DNA from: Ponticaulis sp. | GTDB lineage: Bacteria > Pseudomonadota > Alphaproteobacteria > Caulobacterales > Hyphomonadaceae | NCBI GenBank assembly: GCA_002723155.1 | Contig: PBNO01000002.1 | Span: 305,427-344,721 of the forward strand | Direction: 5' to 3' | Length of the DNA: 39,295 nucleotides | Shown: in pieces, positions 15,167 through 23,181 of the stretch | Layout of the letters: the number at the start of each line of letters is the position of its first letter | Numbering within the stretch: the first letter of the stretch is position 1 | Made by a program: the position numbers and the translations under genes | Notes under the pieces: model-generated | Database searches by the model: none | Seen by the model: only the letters and a program-made list of their open reading frames with translations | What the model was told of the DNA's origin: nothing

Positions 15167-16294
15167 TTAGAGCGCAAGCTCGAAGATTTTCTCATAATCA
15201 GCCTGCGTGACAGGCTTGGCATTGCCATAGTGCGCAAGGTCTTTCAGCGCGTATTCGACAATTGATGGGCCGTGATCAGCTGTAACGCCGATATCAGACA
15301 GCTTAGCCGGAATACCAATATCTTCGTTCAGCTTAGCAATCGCATCGCCAACACATGCGCCTTCTTTGAGGTTCATCATTTGGCGAATGCGCTGGAATTT
15401 ACGCTCGTCAGCATCAGCGTGGAAACGCATGAAGTGCGGCAGGAAGATCGCGTTCAGGGTACCGTGGTGAAGTTTAAGGTCATGCAGGCGACCAGCTGCG
15501 TGAGACATAGCGTGCACGCCGCCAAGACCTTTAACGAAGGCAAGTGCGCCTTCAAATGACGCAACCATCATGTTCCAGCGGGCATCCGCATCCGAACCAT
15601 CCTGAACGGCGCGCTTCAGCCAGCCGTCGCCAACCGCGCGGCCGAGACCTTCATAGCCAATGCCTTCCGCTGGCGGGTTCACTGTTGGCGTCAGGATCGC
15701 CTCAATGCAGTGAGTGACAGCGTCCATACCTGTCGCAGCCGTCAGCAGTGGCGGCAGGCCGAGTGTCAGATCAGGGTCACAGATCGCAGTTGCAGGAACA
15801 AGATTCGGAGACGCGTAAGTCTGCTTGTGGCCATCATTCTGGATGATGATCATGCCAACACTGACTTCAGACCCTGTACCGGCTGTTGTCGGGATCGCAA
15901 TAAGCGGCGGGATCTTGCCAATCTTCTTGCTGCCACCGACAGTCGCACCGTAGTCAGCCAGATTGCCGCCATGGCTCGCCATCAGGCCAACAGCCTTTGC
16001 AAGGTCCATAGAGGAGCCACCGCCAAGCGCGATAATACCGTCACAGCCTGACTCTTTGTACATCGCAGTGACTTCCGTCACCTGCTTTTCGGTTGGGTTC
16101 GGCTCGGTTCCGGCGAACACTTCGTACGCACCGCTGATATTTTCTGTGACTTTGTCCAGCAGACCGACTTGTTTAATGCCCGGGTCAGTGACTACAAATC
16201 CCTTTGTGATATTTAGACCGGCCATGGTCTTGCCAAGCTTTGTGATGGCGCCATGATCGAGAATGCACGGTGTTACGAAATTGATGACAGGCAT
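15167..16294 (-). CDS. iron-containing alcohol dehydrogenase
   Basis: A 375-residue group III (iron-dependent) alcohol dehydrogenase. NAD-binding loop GGGSSMDLAKAVG (91-103), PTTAGTGSEVS, and metal ligands in GMDAVTHCIEA (D191, H195), GGVHAMSHAAG (H261) and LHHG (H276/H277) are present. The family oxidises primary alcohols or reduces aldehydes, with varied substrates. Since a CYP153 alkane hydroxylase lies 7 kb away, oxidation of long-chain alcohols is a possible role, but the two are not linked by operon. It is divergent from the ABC ATPase, sharing a 121-base upstream region. Confidence 0.94.
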   Translation of the reverse strand: MPVINFVTPCILDHGAITKLGKTMAGLNITKGFVVTDPGIKQVGLLDKVTENISGAYEVFAGTEPNPTEKQVTEVTAMYKESGCDGIIALGGGSSMDLAKAVGLMASHGGNLADYGATVGGSKKIGKIPPLIAIPTTAGTGSEVSVGMIIIQNDGHKQTYASPNLVPATAICDPDLTLGLPPLLTAATGMDAVTHCIEAILTPTVNPPAEGIGYEGLGRAVGDGWLKRAVQDGSDADARWNMMVASFEGALAFVKGLGGVHAMSHAAGRLHDLKLHHGTLNAIFLPHFMRFHADADERKFQRIRQMMNLKEGACVGDAIAKLNEDIGIPAKLSDIGVTADHGPSIVEYALKDLAHYGNAKPVTQADYEKIFELAL

Positions 16295-16415
16295 TATGTT
16301 TCTCTCCCCTGAGATGCTAGTTGCAAAAAAGCCTAAGGCGCGCCTGTAAGCAATGAAAAATCGGCAGAAAGTGATAGTTAGCTATCTCTTTTTGACGTAG
16401 GTCCGGAGTAAAGAG

Positions 16416-18269
16416 TTGGAAAATCAGGCTAAAACCCCACTTCTCAGCATAGAAAATCTCGCTGTGGAATTCGATACGCCGGATGGCGTTGTGAACGCAG
16501 TGAAGGGGGTCAGCTTTGAAGTCTTCCCGGGCGAATGCGTCGGCGTTGTCGGCGAATCCGGATCAGGCAAAAGCCAGTCCGCCCTCGCAGCGATGGGCCT
16601 GCTTGCAGCGAACGGACGCACCAAAGGTCAGGTAAAGTTTGAAGGCAAAAGCCTGCTCGGCATGAGCCAGAGCGAACGACGCATGATGCGCGGCTCTCAA
16701 ATGTCCATGATCTTTCAGGACCCGCTGACATCTCTCACACCGCATATGACGGTCGGCGCACAGCTTCGCGAAGTGCTCGCCATTCACCGCAAACTACGCG
16801 GCAAGGAAGCCGATAAAGAATGTATTGAATGGCTGGAGCGTGTTCGTATTCCAGACCCGGCCCGCCGTATGGACCAGTTCCCGCACGAGCTTTCAGGCGG
16901 CATGCGCCAGCGCGTTATGATTGCGATTGCTATGCTGTGTGGCCCGAAGCTTCTGTTCGCAGACGAACCGACAACCGCACTCGACGTAACCGTTCAGGCG
17001 CAGGTTCTGGCGCTGATGAACGATCTGAAAGCAACGACCGACACCGGCATCGTTCTCATTACCCATGATATGGGCGTTGTTGCTCGCATGTGCGACCGCG
17101 TCGTGGTGATGAAGCAAGGCGAGATCGTAGAGACTGGTACGGTTGACCAGATTTTCTACGAGGCGCGCCATGACTATACAAAAAAGTTGTTGGAGGCAGT
17201 GCCGCGAATTGACCAGCCGGATCGTCCGGGTCGCACTAGCCTCTCTCCGCCGCCCGCTGCAGATGTGAAGCCGGTACTGGTGGCAGACGATGTACGTGTA
17301 AGCTTCCCGATCAAGACCGAAGGCGGTTTCTTTGGTTCAACGAAACAGCTTCGCGCCGTTGATGGCGTAAGCTTTGATCTGCGTCCGGGCGAAACGCTTG
17401 GCGTCGTTGGCGAGTCCGGTTGCGGCAAGTCCACGCTTGCGCGCGCTGTTCTGCAGCTTGTCGAGCCAACAGGTGGATCCGTCTCATGGATAGGCAAGGA
17501 CATTACCAAAGCCAGCCAGGACGGGCTGAAAGAAGTTCGCCGCGACTTGCAGATCGTCTTCCAGGACCCGTTTGCAAGCCTCGACCCACGCATGACCATC
17601 GGCCAGTCGATTGCTGAACCGCTCACCGTGTTCGAGCCTTCGCTGTCACGTAAAGATCGCGAACTCCGCGTTCGGGAAATCATGCCGCGCGTTGGCCTCG
17701 ATCCGGCACTGATCAACCGGTATCCGCACGAATTGTCTGGGGGCCAGAACCAGCGTGTCGGTATTGCCCGCGCGATGATCATGAAGCCAAAACTGGTGAT
17801 CTGCGACGAGGCCGTCTCCGCCCTCGACGTTTCGGTTCAGGCGCAAATCATCGACCTGCTGATCGAGCTTCAGGCCGAGTTTGACCTGGCGATGATCTTT
17901 ATCAGCCACGACCTCGCCGTTGTGCGTGAAATTTCACACCGCATCATGGTGCTGTATCTTGGCCGCGTGGTTGAGATCGCAGGACGTGACGCAATCTATG
18001 AAGACCCGCGTCACCCGTACACAAAGTCTCTCATCGCCGCCGTCCCTAACCCGGACCCACGCGCTGAGAAGGACCGTGATATTGTGAAGCTTCAGGGCGA
18101 CCTGCCGTCACCTCTGGATCGCCGCGCAACGCTGCGATTCATGAAGTCCAAGCTGGTTGATGATGCCGATACCGAACAGTATCGCCCGCAACTTATCGAG
18201 GTTGGCCCGGGGCACGTCGTGGCAGAGCATGATCCATCAGAGCTGAGCGACGGTCTGCTGGCGAGCTAA
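16416..18269 (+). CDS. double-ATPase peptide ABC transporter component (Dpp/Opp/YejF type), TTG start
   Basis: A 617-residue protein with two fused nucleotide-binding domains of the peptide/nickel transporter type. First half: Walker A GESGSGKS (46-53), signature LSGGMRQRVMIA and FADEPTTALDVT. Second half: Walker A GESGCGKS (about 332-339), FQDPFASLDPRMTI, signature LSGGQNQRVGIARAM and CDEAVSALDVS, with the oligopeptide-transport C-terminal segment HPYTKSL. Both sites look active. TTG at 16416 has GGAG seven bases upstream. No permease or binding-protein gene lies beside it, which is unusual for this family. Confidence 0.95.
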   Translation: MENQAKTPLLSIENLAVEFDTPDGVVNAVKGVSFEVFPGECVGVVGESGSGKSQSALAAMGLLAANGRTKGQVKFEGKSLLGMSQSERRMMRGSQMSMIFQDPLTSLTPHMTVGAQLREVLAIHRKLRGKEADKECIEWLERVRIPDPARRMDQFPHELSGGMRQRVMIAIAMLCGPKLLFADEPTTALDVTVQAQVLALMNDLKATTDTGIVLITHDMGVVARMCDRVVVMKQGEIVETGTVDQIFYEARHDYTKKLLEAVPRIDQPDRPGRTSLSPPPAADVKPVLVADDVRVSFPIKTEGGFFGSTKQLRAVDGVSFDLRPGETLGVVGESGCGKSTLARAVLQLVEPTGGSVSWIGKDITKASQDGLKEVRRDLQIVFQDPFASLDPRMTIGQSIAEPLTVFEPSLSRKDRELRVREIMPRVGLDPALINRYPHELSGGQNQRVGIARAMIMKPKLVICDEAVSALDVSVQAQIIDLLIELQAEFDLAMIFISHDLAVVREISHRIMVLYLGRVVEIAGRDAIYEDPRHPYTKSLIAAVPNPDPRAEKDRDIVKLQGDLPSPLDRRATLRFMKSKLVDDADTEQYRPQLIEVGPGHVVAEHDPSELSDGLLAS

Positions 18270-18273
18270 GCTC

Positions 18274-19083
18274 TCAAACCTTTCGGGCGATGATCGTGTC
18301 CTGATAGCCAAACTGGCTGTGAGGATTGGCCCAGTTTCCATACTCAATGGCCTCGATAGCGAGGCCATTTTTGAGATACGACTCACGTACCCAAGTCTCC
18401 GAAAATGCGATGGCCGCTTCAGGGTTATCTTCCAGCGTCGTCTTTGAAACCTCATCCACCGGAAACCTGAATGTCAGGCGCGGGGCTTTGCAGGCTTCGG
18501 TCTGCGGGTTCAGCAGGAACCAGGTAATCAGACAGCGACCACCCGGCTTCAATGAGCGCGTAATCTCAGACAGGTAACGCTCCACATCCTTCTGGAACAT
18601 GTGCGTGAAGACAGAGGTCAGGAACGCAAAATCATAGGCATCGCTGTCGGATGGGAATGTGTAGGCAGAGGCTTCAGTCTTGCCGTCCGCATTATAGCGG
18701 GCGTTGAACACATCGGCGTGGACGAATGTGAAATTTGGCAGATCGGCATAGTGGGTCTGGCACCATTCCACGCCCGCTTTCACGATATCGAACCCGAGAT
18801 AGCACCCCTCCGGCGCCAGATACTCCGTAAGCGGACGCGCCATACGCCCCTGCCCGCACCCCACATCGAGAATGGCCATATCCGGCGTGACGCCATGACG
18901 TTTGAGCGTCTTCAGAAAGTCATCACCGACGGCCACGAAATCGCCGCCGCCAACAAACGTGTCACGACGGTTGGGCACGCGCGGATCCTTCACCGGATCA
19001 AGAATGTCTTTCACCGCATAGCCCGCCCATTTAAGGCGTGTGCGTACATTGACCGGCAGGATGGATTTGATCGCGTCTTTCAT
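18274..19083 (-). CDS. class I SAM-dependent methyltransferase
   Basis: A 269-residue class I methyltransferase. SAM-binding motif I is ILDVGCGQGRMARPL (about 71-85), followed by YLGFDIVKAGVEWC and motif IV/V around YDFAFLTSVFTHM and LKPGGRCLITWF. The N-terminus resembles enzymes that act on lipids or glycans, but the substrate cannot be told. The gene ends four bases from the stop of the convergent ABC gene, with no room for a separate terminator. Confidence 0.9.
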   Translation of the reverse strand: MKDAIKSILPVNVRTRLKWAGYAVKDILDPVKDPRVPNRRDTFVGGGDFVAVGDDFLKTLKRHGVTPDMAILDVGCGQGRMARPLTEYLAPEGCYLGFDIVKAGVEWCQTHYADLPNFTFVHADVFNARYNADGKTEASAYTFPSDSDAYDFAFLTSVFTHMFQKDVERYLSEITRSLKPGGRCLITWFLLNPQTEACKAPRLTFRFPVDEVSKTTLEDNPEAAIAFSETWVRESYLKNGLAIEAIEYGNWANPHSQFGYQDTIIARKV

Positions 19084-19184
19084 GATCGCCGCGCTCCGAT
19101 AGCAGATTTACTCGACACATAGTTGCCGGATGCGAAGTTAAGGCTACACATGTGGGATAACTATACGGGAAAGGAAGCACAATA

Positions 19185-19580
19185 ATGGCAAGTCCAAATC
19201 TTCAACGCTGGTATGACCATATGCAAAGCCATGATCATCAGGAGTTGCGCGATATGCTGGCAGATGACGTGGTTTTCCACTCGCCGGTCGTCCACACACC
19301 CCAGCGCGGCAAGGAGATCACCTTCCAATACCTTGCTTCTGCAGAGAAAGTTCTGGGCGGCGAAGATTTCGTCTATGTGCGCGAATTCGATCTGGGCGAC
19401 CGCGCCGTTCTTGAGTTCGAGACCAAAATCGACGGCATCTATATCGATGGCATCGATATGATTTCATGGAATGAGGCTGGACAAATTACTGATTTCAAAG
19501 TGATGGTCCGCCCGTTGCAGGCTATCAATATGCTGCACGCCAAAATGAAAGAAATGCTCGAAAGGCTGAAAGCTCAGTAA
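19185..19580 (+). CDS. NTF2-like/SnoaL-like protein
   Basis: A 131-residue protein with the NTF2-like (SnoaL-type) cone fold pattern: RWYDHMQSHDHQELRDMLADDVVFHSPVVHTP at the N-terminus, then strands ending FKVMVRPLQAINML. The family includes isomerases, hydrolases and binding proteins, so the activity is unknown. AAAGGAAG precedes the ATG and a GATAACTATAC element upstream could be a -10 region. It is followed after six bases by threonine ammonia-lyase, so the two are co-transcribed. Confidence 0.85.
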   Translation: MASPNLQRWYDHMQSHDHQELRDMLADDVVFHSPVVHTPQRGKEITFQYLASAEKVLGGEDFVYVREFDLGDRAVLEFETKIDGIYIDGIDMISWNEAGQITDFKVMVRPLQAINMLHAKMKEMLERLKAQ

Positions 19581-19586
19581 GGACTG

Positions 19587-20810
19587 ATGTTAAACGTGAC
19601 CGAAAACACCCTAAAGCTCGAAGATGTTCAGGCCGCTGCGGACGTAATCGCAGGACAGGTGGAGCATACCCCTATGCGTCATTCACGGACGCTGTCGGAG
19701 ATTACGGGTGCGGAAGTCTGGATTAAGTTCGAGAACTTCCAGTTCACAGCAGCCTTCAAAGAACGCGGCGCGCTGAACCGCCTCATGGGTCTGACCGATG
19801 AGGAGAAAAAGCGCGGCGTGATCGCTATGTCTGCGGGCAACCACGCTCAGGGAGTTGCTTATCACGGACAGCGCCTTGGTATTCCGGTGACCATCGTCAT
19901 GCCGGAAAACACGCCTTTCGTGAAAGTGCAGCATACCCGGAACTATGGTGCGCGCGTGATCCTGAAAGGCAGCACGCTGATCGAAGCCAATGAGCATGCC
20001 CAGATGCTGTGCGAGAAGGAAAACCTCGTCTTCCTTCACCCGTTTGACGACAAGCTCGTCATGGCCGGTCAGGGCACGATTGCGCTTGAAATGCTTGATG
20101 ACGTCTCAAAGCCGCTGGATTGTCTTGTCATCCCAGTCGGTGGCGGCGGCCTGATCAGCGGTATCGCGACAGCGGCCAAAGCGCTGCAGCCGGACATTGA
20201 AGTCATCGGCGTTGAAGTCGAACAATTCCCGGCGCTCTTCAACGAGTTGAAAGGCGAACCACCGAAAGCTGGCGGCACAACGATTGCGGAAGGCATTGCG
20301 GTTAAAACCGTAGGACGCCGTAATTTTGAAATCTGCCAACGTCTCGTCGACGACGTGGTGCTTGTCGATGAAGACACGATAGAGCGCGCCATCACGCTTT
20401 ATGCAACGGTCGAGAAAACAATTTCCGAAGGCGCAGGTGCAGCAGGTCTTGCTGCGCTGTTGGCTCACCCGACTAGATTTTCTGGCAAACGTGTCGGGCT
20501 CGTCCTGTGCGGCGGCAATATCGACACGCGTCTGCTGGCGTCAGTCCTGACACGCAGCCTTGTGCGTGACCAGCGCCTCGTGAACATCCGAATTTTGGGT
20601 GACGATCGGCCGGGTCTTCTGGCGCTCGTCTCCAAAGTAATCGGCGATTCCGGCGCGAACATTATCGAAGTTGCCCATAACCGTCTTGCGCTGGACGTTC
20701 CGGCCAAAGGCGCAGAATTTGATATCCTCGTAGAAACACGCGATGCGCAGCACACTCAGGAAGTGATCGAAGCCCTGACGGCTGCCGGCTATCCGCCACG
20801 CAAGCTCTGA
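19587..20810 (+). CDS. ilvA: threonine ammonia-lyase with C-terminal ACT domain
   Basis: A 407-residue PLP enzyme that deaminates threonine to 2-oxobutanoate, the first step to isoleucine. The PLP lysine is K58 in ENFQFTAAFKERGA; the glycine loop is VGGGGLISG and the cofactor segment SAGNHAQGVA is present. A C-terminal ACT domain (about 330-405, NIRILGDDRPGLLALVSKVIGDSGANI) suggests allosteric control. Length and layout match the single-ACT type found in alphaproteobacteria and in TdcB-like enzymes, so biosynthetic or degradative use is not settled. The residue just before the phenylalanine of the lysine motif is Ala where Ser is more common. Confidence 0.94.
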   Translation: MLNVTENTLKLEDVQAAADVIAGQVEHTPMRHSRTLSEITGAEVWIKFENFQFTAAFKERGALNRLMGLTDEEKKRGVIAMSAGNHAQGVAYHGQRLGIPVTIVMPENTPFVKVQHTRNYGARVILKGSTLIEANEHAQMLCEKENLVFLHPFDDKLVMAGQGTIALEMLDDVSKPLDCLVIPVGGGGLISGIATAAKALQPDIEVIGVEVEQFPALFNELKGEPPKAGGTTIAEGIAVKTVGRRNFEICQRLVDDVVLVDEDTIERAITLYATVEKTISEGAGAAGLAALLAHPTRFSGKRVGLVLCGGNIDTRLLASVLTRSLVRDQRLVNIRILGDDRPGLLALVSKVIGDSGANIIEVAHNRLALDVPAKGAEFDILVETRDAQHTQEVIEALTAAGYPPRKL

Positions 20811-20832
20811 TCTCAGACACAAGGAAACAGTA

Positions 20833-21402
20833 ATGCTGAAACCTACTCTCCTCGCGCTTTCCATGAGCGCTGCTTTCGGACTGGCCGCCTGCGAACAAGG
20901 CGCTTCCACAACAAGCACAGCGCCGCGCATGGAAGCCACACCTGCGGCCGATCCATCCGATCCGTGGGCGACTTACGCAAATGATGGCTGGGACCATGAA
21001 GGTGACGCCGTCAACGTCATGGAATCAGGCCTCGAATACATCGTTCTCACGGCTGGCCCGGAATGCGAATCCAACGTCAACAATGACGACATTGCGCTCG
21101 CTCACTATGAAGGTCGCCTCGTAGACGGCACGGTGTTTGACTCGTCTTTCGCGCGCAACCAGCCGTCTCAGTTTCCGGCGAACCGCGTCATTCGTGGCTG
21201 GACTGAAGCTCTCGGCATGATGTGTCCGGGCGATGACTGGCTTCTTTATATTCCGTCCGAGATGGCATACGGCCAGAACCCACGTCCAGGCGGCCCGATC
21301 AGCCCGGGTGACGATCTGATCTTCCGCATCGTGCTGCTCGACGAAATGAACATGACCTCCAGCTATGAAGCTGACATCTGGTCAGGCGAAGCGTTCAACT
21401 AA
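20833..21402 (+). CDS. FKBP-type peptidyl-prolyl isomerase lipoprotein
   Basis: A 189-residue lipoprotein (lipobox LAAC, Cys about 20) with an FKBP domain: DIALAHYEGRLVDGTVFDSSFARNQPSQFPANRVIRGWTEALGMMCPGDDWLLYIPSEMAYGQ, and GDDLIFRIVLLDE at its end. FKBPs catalyse cis-trans isomerisation of proline bonds and act as folding helpers; the lipid anchor puts this one in the periplasm or at the outer membrane. It lacks the long N-terminal dimer domain of FkpA/Mip. It starts 22 bases after ilvA, with AAGGAA before the ATG. Confidence 0.93.
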   Translation: MLKPTLLALSMSAAFGLAACEQGASTTSTAPRMEATPAADPSDPWATYANDGWDHEGDAVNVMESGLEYIVLTAGPECESNVNNDDIALAHYEGRLVDGTVFDSSFARNQPSQFPANRVIRGWTEALGMMCPGDDWLLYIPSEMAYGQNPRPGGPISPGDDLIFRIVLLDEMNMTSSYEADIWSGEAFN

Positions 21403-21410
21403 TTTGCTCT

Positions 21411-21444
21411 CATTCGCCGTTTGCGACTTAGCGGACGGCGAATG
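21411..21444. repeat. long hairpin between convergent genes
   Basis: CATTCGCCGT (21411-21420) and ACGGCGAATG (21435-21444) are perfect 10-base arms with a 14-base loop, spanning the gap after the FKBP gene and the last codons of the minus-strand lipoprotein gene. No T-run is present on either side, so it may be a stabilising hairpin or a shared bidirectional end. Confidence 0.6.
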
Positions 21445-22237
21445 AATTGCCCCCATAATAACTCAAAGCGGGTGGTTGTCTGTCCCAACAGGCTTCCACC
21501 CGATTTGCATTCAGGCGGCGCGAGTCGCTCTCCAGCTGGTCATCCCGCTCCAGCATGTAGAGTATATAAACCTGCTCGCGATACTCACTCACCCCAGGTG
21601 CGGGCGTAAAATCGCGGCGACGTTCGGGGAAACGCTCAATACCCGGCACCACCTCAGGGAAGCCCGCAACCGAGCCAGCATTGCGCTGATCCAGTTCCGC
21701 AAATGCGGTGTAGAGCCAGTATTTGGAATTATACGTCGACTCATAGGGCGAGATGATTTCGCGGCGCCCCTGAACATCAATACCGGCAGCGCAGGTCATA
21801 GAGTAGAGAAGCGATGGCAGAGTGAGCGACAGGCTCAACTGGTCCAAACTTTCCTGCGTCAAAGCTTCATAACGTTCGCGAACACCCGGCTCGTCGCGAA
21901 CCGCCTCATAAATTTCATCATAGGCCGCCCGCTGTTCGGGAAGATAAAGCCCGCGAAACGGGGAAATGCTTTCGCGTGATGTATCCTGCAGCGACATATC
22001 AAGTTCACGGGGTTCATCAGAACTTGCCATGGCGCGGATGGAAGACAAAGATGACACGGCTGCACTTGGTTCGACAGGCTCACTTTCGGCAGTTTCAACA
22101 GGCACTGGGGCAGGCTCTTCAGCTGCACATGACACTATTCCGGCGCACAATGCTGCCGCACACAAAGCTCTAAAACCTGACACTCCAGCCCTCCCCGATG
22201 AGGCTGGAACTTTATGTGTGATTTTGCGCAGGTGCAA
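21428..22237 (-). CDS. predicted lipoprotein, possible paralogue of the upstream gene
   Basis: A 269-residue protein with a signal peptide ending in a lipobox (IVSC, Cys 37) after a longer basic N-terminus. After a Pro/Glu/Ser-rich linker comes a mostly helical domain. The motif TCAAGIDVQGR (Cys149) matches the motif SCAVSADVLGR of the next gene upstream in its C-A, D-V and G-R positions, and both proteins carry a second cysteine about 100 residues later (Cys250 here). The pair may be diverged duplicates. It lies 12 bases after the other gene. No known family is recognised. Confidence 0.7.
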   Translation of the reverse strand: MHLRKITHKVPASSGRAGVSGFRALCAAALCAGIVSCAAEEPAPVPVETAESEPVEPSAAVSSLSSIRAMASSDEPRELDMSLQDTSRESISPFRGLYLPEQRAAYDEIYEAVRDEPGVRERYEALTQESLDQLSLSLTLPSLLYSMTCAAGIDVQGRREIISPYESTYNSKYWLYTAFAELDQRNAGSVAGFPEVVPGIERFPERRRDFTPAPGVSEYREQVYILYMLERDDQLESDSRRLNANRVEACWDRQPPALSYYGGNSFAVR

Positions 22238-22249
22238 TCTAAACGGGCG

Positions 22250-23020
22250 CTATCCGTTTTCTTCGGCCTCAGCCTGCTCGCGGGCAATAATCAGGGCCTC
22301 GATGTCATCTTCATAGGTTTCAAGGCAGCTGTTCAGCTCTTCCTGCAAGGCGTCACGGTCAGCGCTTTCAAGCAAGGCGTCACGCATGAGGAAATAGTTC
22401 AGATAATGGCGTGTCCGCAGACGGTTTTCTTCGGCTTCAAGCGCGCGGCGATGATTGAAGCGGTCAAGCGCTGTTCCGTTTTCCTGCAGATCAACCATCT
22501 GCGCTTCGAACGCCTGAAAACCTTCGCTTTCCATATCGTCTGCAGTGATGGTGATCGAAAGCTCTGTAAAATCAATCGCGTGATCAAGCGCAACGTGCGG
22601 CACGAGCACGCCCAGACGGCCCAGAACGTCAGCCGACACAGCGCAGGACAGTATCGCCTGATAAGACTCAAAGCTTTTGCCCGGGCGCACAACAGGCAGG
22701 CTCTCGCGCGTCGCAGCAAGCGAACGGGAGAGATAATCATCCTCAGCACGGGCATCAGCCAGCAAGCCGTTCAACAGGTCGCGCTCATATATCGTGTAAT
22801 CGAGCCCGTATTTGAACGGGTCGATGTTTTGTGCCGCGGCTTCAACAGCATTCGGATCAACTACATTCACACGCTCTTCATTCAGACTGTCCCGCAGCCC
22901 TGACAAAGTGCGGATATTCTCAGCACCGGCACCTTCGGCTTCGGTTGGAACATCTGAACCACCACAGGCGTTCAGCACCATTAGGGAAGCAATAAAAAGA
23001 GGGATGGCGGTACGCGTCAT
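22250..23020 (-). CDS. predicted lipoprotein (256 aa), unknown function
   Basis: A 256-residue lipoprotein: signal peptide ending VLNAC (Cys 19), then an Ala/Glu-rich, largely helical mature part. Cysteines at 126 (in SCAVSADVLGR) and 232 (NSCLE) could form a disulfide in the periplasm. It is the first gene of a two-gene unit with the possible paralogue downstream, and is divergent from the CYP153 gene, sharing a 161-base upstream region. No family is recognised. Confidence 0.7.
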   Translation of the reverse strand: MTRTAIPLFIASLMVLNACGGSDVPTEAEGAGAENIRTLSGLRDSLNEERVNVVDPNAVEAAAQNIDPFKYGLDYTIYERDLLNGLLADARAEDDYLSRSLAATRESLPVVRPGKSFESYQAILSCAVSADVLGRLGVLVPHVALDHAIDFTELSITITADDMESEGFQAFEAQMVDLQENGTALDRFNHRRALEAEENRLRTRHYLNYFLMRDALLESADRDALQEELNSCLETYEDDIEALIIAREQAEAEENG

Positions 23021-23106
23021 TCTGAATTCCTGATTTGATACTTAGTTACATAATGCCGGGCGTGGATTTCTTCCAGAAAGAACTACACATCGCCCAAATC
23101 AAAAAA

Positions 23107-23122
23107 ATGACGCCTGCGTCAT
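23107..23122. promoter_or_regulatory. palindrome upstream of CYP153, candidate operator
   Basis: ATGACGC (23107-23113) and GCGTCAT (23116-23122) are perfect arms with CT between. TATAAC at 23145-23150 could be the -10 element of the P450 promoter, with no good -35 at the right distance. The palindrome would then end just above the -35 position, as for an activator site. Confidence 0.5.
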
Positions 23123-23181
23123 AGTTTTTAGCAAAGAGCTGTGATATAACCCTCTCAAAGACCTATTCGGGGAGAAGAAAA

